Part shown: positions 1 through 7,211 of the stretch, in pieces
How positions within the stretch are numbered: position 1 is the stretch's first letter
How the letters are laid out: each line of letters begins with the position of its first letter
Assembly (NCBI GenBank): GCA_016936155.1
Contig: JAFGPO010000048.1
Location: forward strand, 1 to 33,697
Length of the DNA: 33,697 bases
Source of the DNA: Caldifarciminota bacterium
Lineage (GTDB): Bacteria; Hydrothermota; Tepidihabitantia; SM23-42
Direction: 5' to 3'
The notes under the pieces: generated by a model
Databases searched by the model: none
The model's input: only the letters and a program-made list of their open reading frames with translations
What the model was told of the DNA's origin: nothing
Made by a program: the position numbers and the translations under genes

Positions 1-1020
1 CTGACCGGGTTCTATGCGGACGTGCTCAAGCGCCGGAATGGGTTTGAGCGCGATGGTTTCACCTCCCCACTGCGCGGTCTTGAAGCCATGGCCAGTGGAA
101 CAGGTCTTTCTCTTTCCAGCATAATCAAGATCATAGTAAAAGTTCTTAAGAATGCCCCTGGTGATGATCGGAAAACGCGAACAGGCGGTTCCTTCATCAT
201 CAAAGGCTCGTGCGCCCGGATGCATATCGTTGAGTGGATCGTTCATGATCGTGATCTTCTTATCGCATATCCTTTTGCCGATCTTATCCGCGAGAGGTGA
301 TTGCTTCTCACATACGGATCTTCCACTCGTGCCGCTCTGGATCCTCCATATAAGCACATAGAGAGCTTCAGGCATGAATAATACCTTCATCGGCCCGCCG
401 GGTATCGATACGATCTCGAGTGCACTGTTGTACGTGTTAATAATACTATCCAAATGACCATGTGATGTTGGTATGAATGTTTTGTGAGAGAAAACACGTC
501 GTATCCCGGCATAGGAACGTGGATAGAGGAGTGAGGTTGCCAGAAAATAGGTGGAAAAACGGACAGCAAGATCGGTCCCGGCGCTGTTGATGAGCCGGAT
601 CGAAGAACGAGCGTATCCGGCATTGATGTTGATCTGACCCTTGGTCCTTGCCTTCAGGTATTTAGTGACCTTTTTGCACTCATCGACGATCGTACGGTTC
701 GTCAGCTCTTCGATGTTCGCGTCATAGGTAGACAGCTCTTTGACCTTCAATGTCTTTGGGAAACGGAATGCGACCCGGACATCTCCCTTCAGCGAATTCA
801 ATGCATTCTTCAGCAATTCATCACGGTCACCGAGATTTCGAGTATAGGCAAAACCGAGAACTCCTTTCTTGATAATCCGGAGGCTGACACCTGACTGTAT
901 CTGGCTTTCGATATCCTGCAGTTTCATATTTTGAACACTGATACTATCGATCATGTGGTCCAGCATATACACTTCGGCTTGATCGCAGTATTTCGCGGCT
1001 TTTTTAAGGAGACGTTGCAT
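1..1020 (-). CDS. TldE/PmbA-family protein, 3' part outside window
   Basis: I read 340 uninterrupted codons from ATG at 1018-1020 to the window edge, so the C-terminus is missing. The protein starts MQRLLKKAAKYCDQAEVYML and later has the PMKVLFMPEAL and NDP...GARAFDDEGTACSR patterns typical of the TldD/PmbA fold. In this family the PmbA/TldE subunit pairs with TldD; the heterodimer is a cytosolic metalloprotease that trims unfolded or modified peptides, and the TldE half usually lacks the HExxxH zinc site. None is visible in the part present. There is no signal peptide. The start codon directly follows the TldD stop (TGA at 1021-1023), so the two genes are almost certainly co-transcribed and translationally coupled. 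The gene name is withheld because the end is not visible. Confidence 0.85.
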   Translation of the reverse strand, partial: MQRLLKKAAKYCDQAEVYMLDHMIDSISVQNMKLQDIESQIQSGVSLRIIKKGVLGFAYTRNLGDRDELLKNALNSLKGDVRVAFRFPKTLKVKELSTYDANIEELTNRTIVDECKKVTKYLKARTKGQININAGYARSSIRLINSAGTDLAVRFSTYFLATSLLYPRSYAGIRRVFSHKTFIPTSHGHLDSIINTYNSALEIVSIPGGPMKVLFMPEALYVLIWRIQSGTSGRSVCEKQSPLADKIGKRICDKKITIMNDPLNDMHPGARAFDDEGTACSRFPIITRGILKNFYYDLDYAGKRKTCSTGHGFKTAQWGGETIALKPIPALEHVRIEPGQ

Positions 1021-2385
1021 TCATACACCTCCGATCACTATATTCTTTACGAAAACGTGCGGTGCACCATAACATGACCGAATATTCAGCTGACCTTTTC
1101 CACACCCACCGACTTCACTGAGTTTCAGATCGTTACCGATCGTGTCGATATTCTTCAATGTTTCATAAAGATTCCCGGACATGTTGATATCCTTGATCAT
1201 ATCACTGATCCGTCCATTCTTCACTATGTACCCGTATTGCGCTCCAAAGGTAAAGTTCTCGCCACTTGTCTGGCCGCCTTTAGCATCGAGGATATATAAT
1301 CCATTATCGAGCATGCTTATCAAATCCTCAAACGTATTCACACCCGGCTCAATAAAGATCGTGCCCATGCGTATTATCGGCGCATACCGGTAGTCTTCAG
1401 CAACCGAGTGGCCATTCGGTGGTTCGTTGAATACCGCTGCGGTGCGCCTTGAGTGCAGTCGACCAACAAGTACTCCGTTCTTCATAAGTCGCGTCGGCTT
1501 TGCGCGAAGCCCCTCATCATCATACTTGTAGTGTCCCAGCTGGTCATTGAGGGTCGGGTTATCGATGATACTGACATTCCGGTTCCCGAGACGGGCATGG
1601 AGTTTCATTTTTTTGCGCATAGAGGGATTGTTTTCGATCAGATCCGCTTCAGAGAAATGTCCGAATGCTTCATGAGTGAAAACACCAGCCAGGTTCTGGT
1701 TAAGGATGACATTGTACACGCCGCCTTTTACAGACTGGGCATCAAGCAGTTGGAGTGCTACTGATGTTCTTTTTTCAAAATCCGCTTCCCGGTCACGAAG
1801 AACACCAAAACCAGAACTGCCGCCGACACCCACACGGATATTCTGGATGTGCGAACCATCACTACTGACGATCAGTCCGCTGATCCGGATCGTAATCAAT
1901 TCCTCCCGTATCTCACTGCCTTCAGTATTAACGAAAAATTTTTCTCTGATCACTTCGTGATACGAAATATCCGTTGTCGCGATCCCGGCATGGAGCATGG
2001 GAATCGTATTGTATCGCCTGGTCAGATCAAGTTTCTCATCAAGCGATATGTGCCGGGGATCTTCCTTGAGCACAGGAACATACGTATCTTTGACCACCGG
2101 TGCAGGCGCCAGGCGGATCGGATTTTTCCGCGCCGCGGCGATCAATGCTGCATTGTGCAGCGCACTGGAAATCGCGGTATCAGCGTCATCCTCCTTCGTG
2201 AAGGCGATCGATGACATCCCCCCATGTTTCAGGACACGGAGAACATAGCCATCGGTCGCGTTCGAACTCACCTGATGTAGTTCTTTGCCTACGAAATGTA
2301 TAACAACGTTTTTTTTTCGCTCATAACGGATATCCGCATAATCTGCATCCACGTTCATCACCATGGATTTCAGTGCATCAAGCAT
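1021..2385 (-). CDS. tldD: TldD-family zinc metalloprotease (454 aa)
   Basis: The reading frame extends further upstream, but the start chosen is ATG at 2383-2385, because GAAAGGAG sits just upstream and a promoter lies just beyond it; translation begins MLDALKSMVMNVDADYADIRYE, as TldD proteins do. The zinc motif HEAFGH (HExxxH) is at residues 238-243. A late SEVGGCGKGQ segment supplies the Cys expected as a further metal ligand. The length matches the family's usual 450-480 residues. There is no signal peptide, so it is cytosolic. It forms an operon with the TldE gene immediately downstream. The family's known role is peptide maturation or degradation (microcin B17, CcdA). The substrate here is unknown and no RiPP precursor is visible nearby. 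Confidence 0.92.
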   Translation of the reverse strand: MLDALKSMVMNVDADYADIRYERKKNVVIHFVGKELHQVSSNATDGYVLRVLKHGGMSSIAFTKEDDADTAISSALHNAALIAAARKNPIRLAPAPVVKDTYVPVLKEDPRHISLDEKLDLTRRYNTIPMLHAGIATTDISYHEVIREKFFVNTEGSEIREELITIRISGLIVSSDGSHIQNIRVGVGGSSGFGVLRDREADFEKRTSVALQLLDAQSVKGGVYNVILNQNLAGVFTHEAFGHFSEADLIENNPSMRKKMKLHARLGNRNVSIIDNPTLNDQLGHYKYDDEGLRAKPTRLMKNGVLVGRLHSRRTAAVFNEPPNGHSVAEDYRYAPIIRMGTIFIEPGVNTFEDLISMLDNGLYILDAKGGQTSGENFTFGAQYGYIVKNGRISDMIKDINMSGNLYETLKNIDTIGNDLKLSEVGGCGKGQLNIRSCYGAPHVFVKNIVIGGV

Positions 2386-2411
2386 ATAAAAACTCCTTTC
2401 AACAACGTATG

Positions 2412-2439
2412 AGTATAGTCGAGGAACCTGTGAGGTCAA
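2412..2439 (-). promoter_or_regulatory. sigma70-like promoter of the tldD-tldE operon
   Basis: On the minus strand, TTGACC (2434-2439) and TATACT (2412-2417) are separated by 16 bp. The leader is about 20 nt and includes the GAAAGGAG ribosome binding site before ATG 2385. Confidence 0.75.
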
Positions 2440-2525
2440 GTAGAAAAAGATGGAAAATGGGTCATGGTTACAAAGCCTGGATCTAACGTGCGGAACTCCA
2501 CATCGCTGTCCACACGGCTTGCGCA

Positions 2526-2553
2526 TTGACCGTTTGTCCGGAATCTCTATAAT
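2526..2553 (+). promoter_or_regulatory. sigma70-like promoter of the decayed gene at 2582
   Basis: TTGACC (2526-2531) and a perfect TATAAT (2548-2553) have a 16-bp spacer. A strong AAAGGAGG site follows at 2567-2574 and ATG at 2582. The promoter is intact although the gene behind it is broken. Confidence 0.8.
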
Positions 2554-2581
2554 AGACAGATATGACAAAGGAGGTTTTGTT

Positions 2582-3212
2582 ATGAAAACGAAAGGTCTTT
2601 TCATGATTCTCGTCATTGCCGTACTTGCCCGCAAGGTCATTGCTTTGAATGCAAATGACGAATTGATCGACATCGGTGATGTGGATATTGAGATCATTAC
2701 TGAAGAACATATGCTGATCAATGATGGTGGATCGATCCGGTTCCAGGGGAGTGTGGAACTCGGTTTTGTTGATATTCTCTCGCATAATATACAGTTCGGG
2801 CAAAATGGGACAGAATTCGACTATGTTGAAGAAGGCGGACAGAACATACTGTTTCCGTTCATTCGATGGTTCTCTGTTCCGGGTCAACCAGAATGTCGGT
2901 CCAGTACCAATTTTCCGCCTGAGGACCCGGTTCCCGTTAGGTGAACAGGTATGGTGGGGCAGTGAGATAGACGGATTCTATGCATCGGGTCGGTACATCA
3001 CCGGGAGTGATAATGATTTCGAAGGTGCAATCCTGGATGCTTCACTCCGGCTTGGTTTTCGCATGAGTAAGGCGGTCGATACATTCATGAACGTGCGGTA
3101 TATAGGAGGTGGAGCCCGGGGTACTGATGAAGACGATCCGGGCCCAGGCGACGGGTACACAAATAACTGGCTCCATACTGTTGCGATCTCACTCGGTATG
3201 TATGTTCGCTGA
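2582..3212 (+). pseudogene. Exported outer-membrane-type protein with internal deletion and frameshift
   Basis: The start ATG 2582 has a good promoter and ribosome binding site and encodes a signal-peptide-like N-terminus (MKTKGLFMILVIAVLARKV). It continues through GSVELGFVDILSHNIQFGQN to about residue 92 (FPF, near 2858). In that frame the protein then ends in unrelated sequence at 2944. A different frame from about 2859 carries a coherent C-terminal part: SFDGSLFRVNQNVGPVP, then GSEIDGFYASGRYITGSDND, then SLRLGFRMSKAVDTFMNVRYIGGGARG, ending VAISLGMYVR at 3212. The alternating aromatic/glycine pattern suggests a beta-barrel. The simplest reading is one gene that lost an internal segment and its frame. 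From memory, relatives have about 100 more residues between these halves; that is an inference. Recent decay is suggested because promoter, ribosome binding site and both halves are otherwise clean. A sequencing error alone would not explain missing middle sequence. Confidence 0.7.
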
Positions 3213-3347
3213 ACGTAAGGAGATCAGCGGTTGACAAACAAAACTTACACTCCCAGTAAATAGATACTATTTGCGGATCTCTATCCTGCGGATGCGTCTT
3301 ACTCGTTTTTGAATATTATCCCGTCAGGCTCGATGGATGAGAACGTG

Positions 3348-3788
3348 TTAGCGCTTGTAGGAGCTCGCCCACCGTTCAATCGAAGCTGCAGCGATCCATT
3401 CGGGGAGCAGGGTACGCAGGATAGCAGGTTGGAAATTGATCGATGTGAGGTCATTAAAAGGATGCCAGACAAAGACGATCTTTCTCTCTTGTGAAACAGG
3501 TGTGTGTTCCAGATGGATGGTGGTACAGGACATCGTAAATATCAGATTCACCTCGGAATGGATCCTTTTTCTGCCTTTCCAGGTATGCTCCACCGCCCCT
3601 AAAAACCGGCCGACATGTACCGTGCATGCGGTCTCTTCCATCATTTCCCGGATGAGTGCATGATGCGCTGCTTCCGCGAATTCAATATGCCCTCCAGGCA
3701 GAAACAGGTGTTTTTTCTTTCTGCTCGCGGCCAGGAGTATATGCCTATCCTTGACAAGGACCCCGCGTACGAGAAGCTCTGTCTGCAT
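3348..3788 (-). CDS. Nudix hydrolase (146 aa)
   Basis: The Nudix box is clear: GHIEFAEAAHHALIREMMEE fits Gx5Ex7REUxEE at about residues 33-52, with Ala then Cys where the consensus has Gly-hydrophobic. The N-terminal strand MQTELLVRGVLVKDRHILLA and the flanking LPGG are typical. Such enzymes hydrolyse nucleoside diphosphate-linked compounds to NMP and phosphate; the substrate cannot be read from the sequence. Start ATG 3786-3788 lies 33 bp after the stop of the SPFH gene, with only a weak GGGG ribosome binding site, so it is probably the last gene of the NfeD-SPFH-Nudix operon. The Nudix partner is not a standard member of NfeD/SPFH operons and may simply be a neighbour. Confidence 0.88.
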   Translation of the reverse strand: MQTELLVRGVLVKDRHILLAASRKKKHLFLPGGHIEFAEAAHHALIREMMEETACTVHVGRFLGAVEHTWKGRKRIHSEVNLIFTMSCTTIHLEHTPVSQERKIVFVWHPFNDLTSINFQPAILRTLLPEWIAAASIERWASSYKR

Positions 3789-3821
3789 TACCCCGTCACA
3801 TCGATTATTCTGCGCGGTGTA

Positions 3822-4736
3822 CTATTTCTCCTTCTTCCCGGGAGCCGGTTTCGCTTCGACCTTATCCTTGAGTATTTCTCCGATACCGGCAAGACTGCTC
3901 AGGATTCCGGATGCTTCAAAAGGAAGGAAGACTTTAGTCGATCTCCCGTCGGCCATTTTCTGCAGGGCTTCAAGGTATTTTATTGCGATCAAGTCATTGG
4001 TTGGATTGCCGCTATGGATGGCGCCGTATACGGTCTGGATAGCTTCTCCCTCACCCTTTGCCACCGTCAGTTTCTCGTAACGATTCGCATCCGCGACTTT
4101 CTTGATGGCTTCAGCCTGACCTTCAGCCTTCAGAATCGCTGATTGCTTGTGACCCTCGGCTTCAAGGATCATGGCGCGGCGGTCGCGCTCGGCTTTCATT
4201 TGCCGGTGCATTGCCTCGGTAACATCCTTGGGCGGTTCGATCCTCTGAAGCTCGACACGAGTCACCTTGGTTCCCCATTTATCAGTGGCATCGTCGAGGA
4301 TCTGGCGTAATTGTGTATTGATCGTTTCCCGGGAAGTGAGTGATTTATCCAGTTCCATGTCACCGATCAAGTTTCTTAGATTGGTCTGGGCAAGCTTGGT
4401 CGCAGCAAGATAAAAATTCGCAACATTATACGTAACCTTCACCGGATCGGTCACTTCGTAGTACACGACCGCATCGACATCCACGGCGACATTATCTTTG
4501 GTTATTACCGCCTGTGGAGGAACATCAACGACCTGTTCACGCATATCGATCTTGATCATGCGTTCCCAGAATGGCATGATCAAAGTAAGCCCGCTATCCG
4601 CGGTACGCTGATACTTGCCGAGTCGCTCGATCAATCCTTTTTGCCAAGGACGGACGATCTTGAAGCTTCGGGCTGTAATGATGATCAGGATGATGCCTGC
4701 TATGACAACTAAAAATACTATTCCGCCAGTACCCAT
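3822..4736 (-). CDS. SPFH/stomatin (paraslipin)-family membrane protein (304 aa)
   Basis: One N-terminal membrane segment (about residues 5-22, FLVVIAGIILIIITA) is followed by the SPFH/band-7 domain: FKIVRPWQKGLIERLGKY, then GLTLIMPFWERMIKIDMREQ and AVITKDNVAVDVDAVVYYEV. A helical coiled-coil part rich in EAEGHKQSAILKAEGQAEA repeats comes next, then a C-terminal oligomerisation-like segment and a charged tail. Length and order match bacterial paraslipins of the QmcA/YbbK type, which build large membrane-associated cages and are thought to scaffold membrane proteases. The start is one base after the stop of the NfeD gene. This NfeD-stomatin pairing is a well-known conserved couple and supports both assignments. 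Confidence 0.95.
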   Translation of the reverse strand: MGTGGIVFLVVIAGIILIIITARSFKIVRPWQKGLIERLGKYQRTADSGLTLIMPFWERMIKIDMREQVVDVPPQAVITKDNVAVDVDAVVYYEVTDPVKVTYNVANFYLAATKLAQTNLRNLIGDMELDKSLTSRETINTQLRQILDDATDKWGTKVTRVELQRIEPPKDVTEAMHRQMKAERDRRAMILEAEGHKQSAILKAEGQAEAIKKVADANRYEKLTVAKGEGEAIQTVYGAIHSGNPTNDLIAIKYLEALQKMADGRSTKVFLPFEASGILSSLAGIGEILKDKVEAKPAPGKKEK

Positions 4737-4737
4737 A

Positions 4738-5184
4738 CTACTCTCCTTTCGAATGTTCTTTTACAACAACGTGGGTCCCGTCAAGGCGCGTAACAATAAT
4801 ATGCGTGCCCTTTTTAATGATGTGTTCGGTTTCACTGTCAGCGCGCCACTCGTCTTTGTCGATCCGCACACGACCGATGTTCTCGACATTATTGATATCC
4901 TCGAGCACGATCCCGATCTTTCCGATCAATCGGTCGGCACCGATACCCGAGGGACCAGATTTTGTCATCCGGTCTGCAAAGCGCCGGGAAATTGCGATAA
5001 GGATTCCGGATACGATTATGAACGCGACCCACTGCCAGACGATCCCGACGCCGAGGAATGCAAGGATCCCGGCGACCGCGGCCGCGATACCGAACCATAA
5101 AATGAAAAAACCTGCCGTAAAGACCTCGCTGATCGCAAAAAGAGCAGCAATGATGATCCATATCCACCAGAGCTCATGCGGCAT
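4738..5184 (-). CDS. NfeD-like membrane protein, short form (148 aa)
   Basis: Three closely spaced hydrophobic segments lie at about residues 5-22, 26-46 and 50-66 (WIWIIIAALFAISEV..., AAAVAGILAFLGVGI, WQWVAFIIVSGILIAIS). A soluble C-terminal OB-fold of about 60 residues follows (DRLIGKIGIVLEDINNVENIGRVRIDKDEWRA...). This is the short NfeD type lacking the ClpP-like protease domain. Start ATG 5182-5184 has a strong AAGGAGG site. It is the first gene of the operon and sits one base upstream of its SPFH partner. In the known families the NfeD OB domain interacts with the stomatin partner at the membrane. Confidence 0.92.
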   Translation of the reverse strand: MPHELWWIWIIIAALFAISEVFTAGFFILWFGIAAAVAGILAFLGVGIVWQWVAFIIVSGILIAISRRFADRMTKSGPSGIGADRLIGKIGIVLEDINNVENIGRVRIDKDEWRADSETEHIIKKGTHIIVTRLDGTHVVVKEHSKGE

Positions 5185-5213
5185 TGTGATACCTCCTTCG
5201 ATACATACTATAC

Positions 5214-5241
5214 ATTATAATGCGTTAAAAGGCATAGTCAA
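5214..5241 (-). promoter_or_regulatory. sigma70-like promoter of the NfeD-SPFH-Nudix operon
   Basis: On the minus strand TTGACT (5236-5241) and TATAAT (5214-5219) are 16 bp apart. The AAGGAGG site and ATG 5184 follow about 25 nt downstream. Confidence 0.8.
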
Positions 5242-5334
5242 TGCTCAAACACATCAGGGGGATAGGATAGAATCCCGAATCATCAGTCTTAGACATTGTT
5301 CCAATGTCCATAAGGCATCCGGTTCGTCTTTTTG

Positions 5335-5364
5335 TCGCCTTACGCCCTACGCATTACGCTTTTT
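5335..5364. repeat. Dispersed intergenic word repeat, site A
   Basis: This 30-nt stretch is made of CGCCTTA, CGCCCTA and CGCATTA units followed by CGC and a T run. It matches 17016-17045 at 29 of 30 positions by direct reading. The similarity extends weakly upstream (GGTTCG in both). A short inverted repeat, GACATTG-TTC-CAATGTC (5292-5308), lies nearby. The rest of 5242-5441 holds no gene that I can support. Confidence 0.7.
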
Positions 5365-5441
5365 CTTGGCTTTTCCCCTTAGAACTTGTCTCTTGAGCCT
5401 TTGTCTTTGAATCGTGGATCTTGCCGCTTTATTCTTGCTTC

Positions 5442-5469
5442 TTGCCGTTGCATATATTTTCACTATAAT
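5442..5469 (+). promoter_or_regulatory. Promoter of eamA-like gene, leaderless arrangement
   Basis: TTGCCG (5442-5447), a 16-bp spacer and a perfect TATAAT (5464-5469). Exactly five bases (AGCAG) separate the -10 box from the GTG start at 5475, so transcription is expected to begin at the start codon. There is no room for a ribosome binding site. Confidence 0.75.
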
Positions 5470-5474
5470 AGCAG

Positions 5475-6371
5475 GTGCAAAATCCTCTTCCCTATCTTGG
5501 CGAAGGTCTTTCCCTGCTGAGTGCTGTTTTCTGGGGTCTGGCCGTGATATTTTTCAGAAAGAGCGGGAAGCGGGTCCATCCCCTTGCGCTCAATACCTTT
5601 AAAAATCTTTTGGCGACCCTGCTCCTCATTCCAACAATGTATATTGTCGGCGAGCAATTCTTTTGCCCTGAACCACTGACTTCCTACGTACTCCTCGCGT
5701 TGAGCGGTTTTGTCGGTATCGGCCTTGGCGACACACTGCTCTTTGCCAGTCTGAATAAATTAGGGGCCGGACGTACCGGGATCGTCGTCTGCATGTACAG
5801 CCCGTTCATCATCATACTCTCGCTCATATTCCTTGATGAGCATCTCACGATACTGCAACTCCTCGGCGTACTGCTTATCATCGTCGCGGTCCTCGCTGCA
5901 ACATCGGAAAAACAGACGACTCCGATTGACAAGAAACAATTGACCTCAGGGATCCTGCTCGGCATCCTCGCAGCCGGTACGGCAGCCGTGGGTGTGATCA
6001 TCATGAAACCCATCCTCGAACAGTCTCCCCTGCTCTGGGCAACCCAGGTCCGCCTTATCGGCGGCATTATCGCACTGGGGATGATCCTTGGGCTTCACCC
6101 CCGACGGCGGCAAATTGTCCATTCTCTCACCAACACCCGGAGCTGGAGCAATACGATAACCGGATCAGTGATCGGTGCGTATGGAGCGATGGTCGTCTGG
6201 ATCGCCGGCATGAAATTTACACAGGCGTCAATCGCTTCAGCCTTGAATCAAACCAGTACGATCTTTATTTTTATCTTTGCCGGTCTTTTCCTGAAAGAAC
6301 CTGTCAATCTGAAACGGACGATGGGTATTATCCTTGCATTTTTGGGATCGTACCTTGTATCCTTCGGTTGA
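5475..6371 (+). CDS. EamA/DMT-family transporter (298 aa), leaderless GTG start
   Basis: About ten hydrophobic segments are arranged as two EamA repeats. The first begins GLSLLSAVFWGLAVIFFRKSG and holds the LSGFVGIGLGDTLLFASLNKLGAGRTGIV and LIFLDEHLT signatures; the second repeats the pattern with ASIASALNQTSTIFIFIFAGLFLKEP. Such proteins export or exchange small metabolites across the inner membrane; the substrate cannot be predicted. GTG 5475 is the only reasonable start: an in-frame TAG lies two codons upstream at 5469-5471, and the first membrane helix begins within a dozen residues. The -10 box sits five bases upstream, so the mRNA is probably leaderless. The gene stops at 6369-6371, directly abutting the convergent ftsY stop. 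Confidence 0.9.
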   Translation: MQNPLPYLGEGLSLLSAVFWGLAVIFFRKSGKRVHPLALNTFKNLLATLLLIPTMYIVGEQFFCPEPLTSYVLLALSGFVGIGLGDTLLFASLNKLGAGRTGIVVCMYSPFIIILSLIFLDEHLTILQLLGVLLIIVAVLAATSEKQTTPIDKKQLTSGILLGILAAGTAAVGVIIMKPILEQSPLLWATQVRLIGGIIALGMILGLHPRRRQIVHSLTNTRSWSNTITGSVIGAYGAMVVWIAGMKFTQASIASALNQTSTIFIFIFAGLFLKEPVNLKRTMGIILAFLGSYLVSFG

Positions 6372-7211
6372 TCATTCGAACAGCGCAGTAACGAACTCTT
6401 CGATGTCGAATTCCACGAGATCATCCATACCTTCACCGACACCAAGAAACAGTACGGGAAGTTCCAGCTCATTACATATCGGGATGACTGCCCCTCCTTT
6501 CGCAGTACCGTCGAATTTCGTCAGGATCAAGCCGTTTATACCGATATACTCCTTGAACACCCGTGCCTGCTGTATGCTGTTTTGGCCGAGGTTCGCATCG
6601 ATCGTAAGCAGGGACAGGTGTGGCCCCTCGGGCCGGAATTTCGTCACAACCCGCGCGATCTTCTTCAATTCTTCCATAAGATCACCGCGCGTATGAAGCC
6701 GTCCTGCGGTATCGATGATGACGCTGCCGATCGATTGTGCCTGCGCTTTCGCAAGAGCGTCATACACGACCGCTCCAGCATCCTGGCCCTTCTGGGAAGT
6801 GACGATCTCAACATCCGCACGCTGCGCCCATATGGCCAGCTGTTCGCTCGCGGCATCACGGTATGTATCTGCACATGCGAGAATGACGCGCGAATGGTGT
6901 CGATACCACTGCGCCAGTTTCGCGACGGTCGTTGTCTTCCCGGAACCGTTCACACCACACACCATGATGATCTGCGGACGATCATCACCGATAAGCGGGT
7001 GAGATTTTTGGAGCAGACGTACGATTTCCCTCTTGATGACCGTCACGGTATCATTTCTGCTCTCATGCAGAGCCTCCATGATCATCGCGGTATATTTTAC
7101 ACCGACATCCGCTTGCAAGAGAATACTTTCAATCTCTTCAAAGGATGCACCATGGGTCCGGGAAAAAAGTGAAGTTGCTTTTTTCAGCGCCTGCTTGAAC
7201 CTATTGAACAT
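6372..7211 (-). CDS. ftsY: Signal recognition particle receptor FtsY (279 aa)
   Basis: The SRP-type GTPase has G-motifs in order: GVNGSGKTTT (residues 86-95), DTYRDAASEQL, DTAGRLHT and TKFDGTAKGGAV. An N domain of about 75 residues (FNRFKQALKKATSLF...) precedes it. The long acidic A domain of E. coli FtsY is absent, as in many bacteria. FtsY docks SRP-ribosome complexes at the membrane for co-translational insertion. The start ATG 7209-7211 lies inside the end of smc (11-nt overlap), so translation is probably coupled to smc; a longer N-terminus from 7238 is possible but adds only MPTLNRSTH. The smc-ftsY order is widespread in bacteria. Confidence 0.95.
   Translation of the reverse strand: MFNRFKQALKKATSLFSRTHGASFEEIESILLQADVGVKYTAMIMEALHESRNDTVTVIKREIVRLLQKSHPLIGDDRPQIIMVCGVNGSGKTTTVAKLAQWYRHHSRVILACADTYRDAASEQLAIWAQRADVEIVTSQKGQDAGAVVYDALAKAQAQSIGSVIIDTAGRLHTRGDLMEELKKIARVVTKFRPEGPHLSLLTIDANLGQNSIQQARVFKEYIGINGLILTKFDGTAKGGAVIPICNELELPVLFLGVGEGMDDLVEFDIEEFVTALFE

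Noticed and set aside
3231-3270. TTGACA at 3231 after the decayed gene, as a possible promoter
   Set aside because: No acceptable -10 at 15-19 bp (the best is TAAATA at 20 bp) and no gene follows on the plus strand.
3615-4142. Open frame of 175 codons on the plus strand
   Set aside because: It spans the antisense of the Nudix and SPFH genes, with no supporting signal.
5292-5308. GACATTG-TTC-CAATGTC hairpin as a terminator
   Set aside because: It lies upstream of two divergent promoters, ends no gene and lacks a T run.
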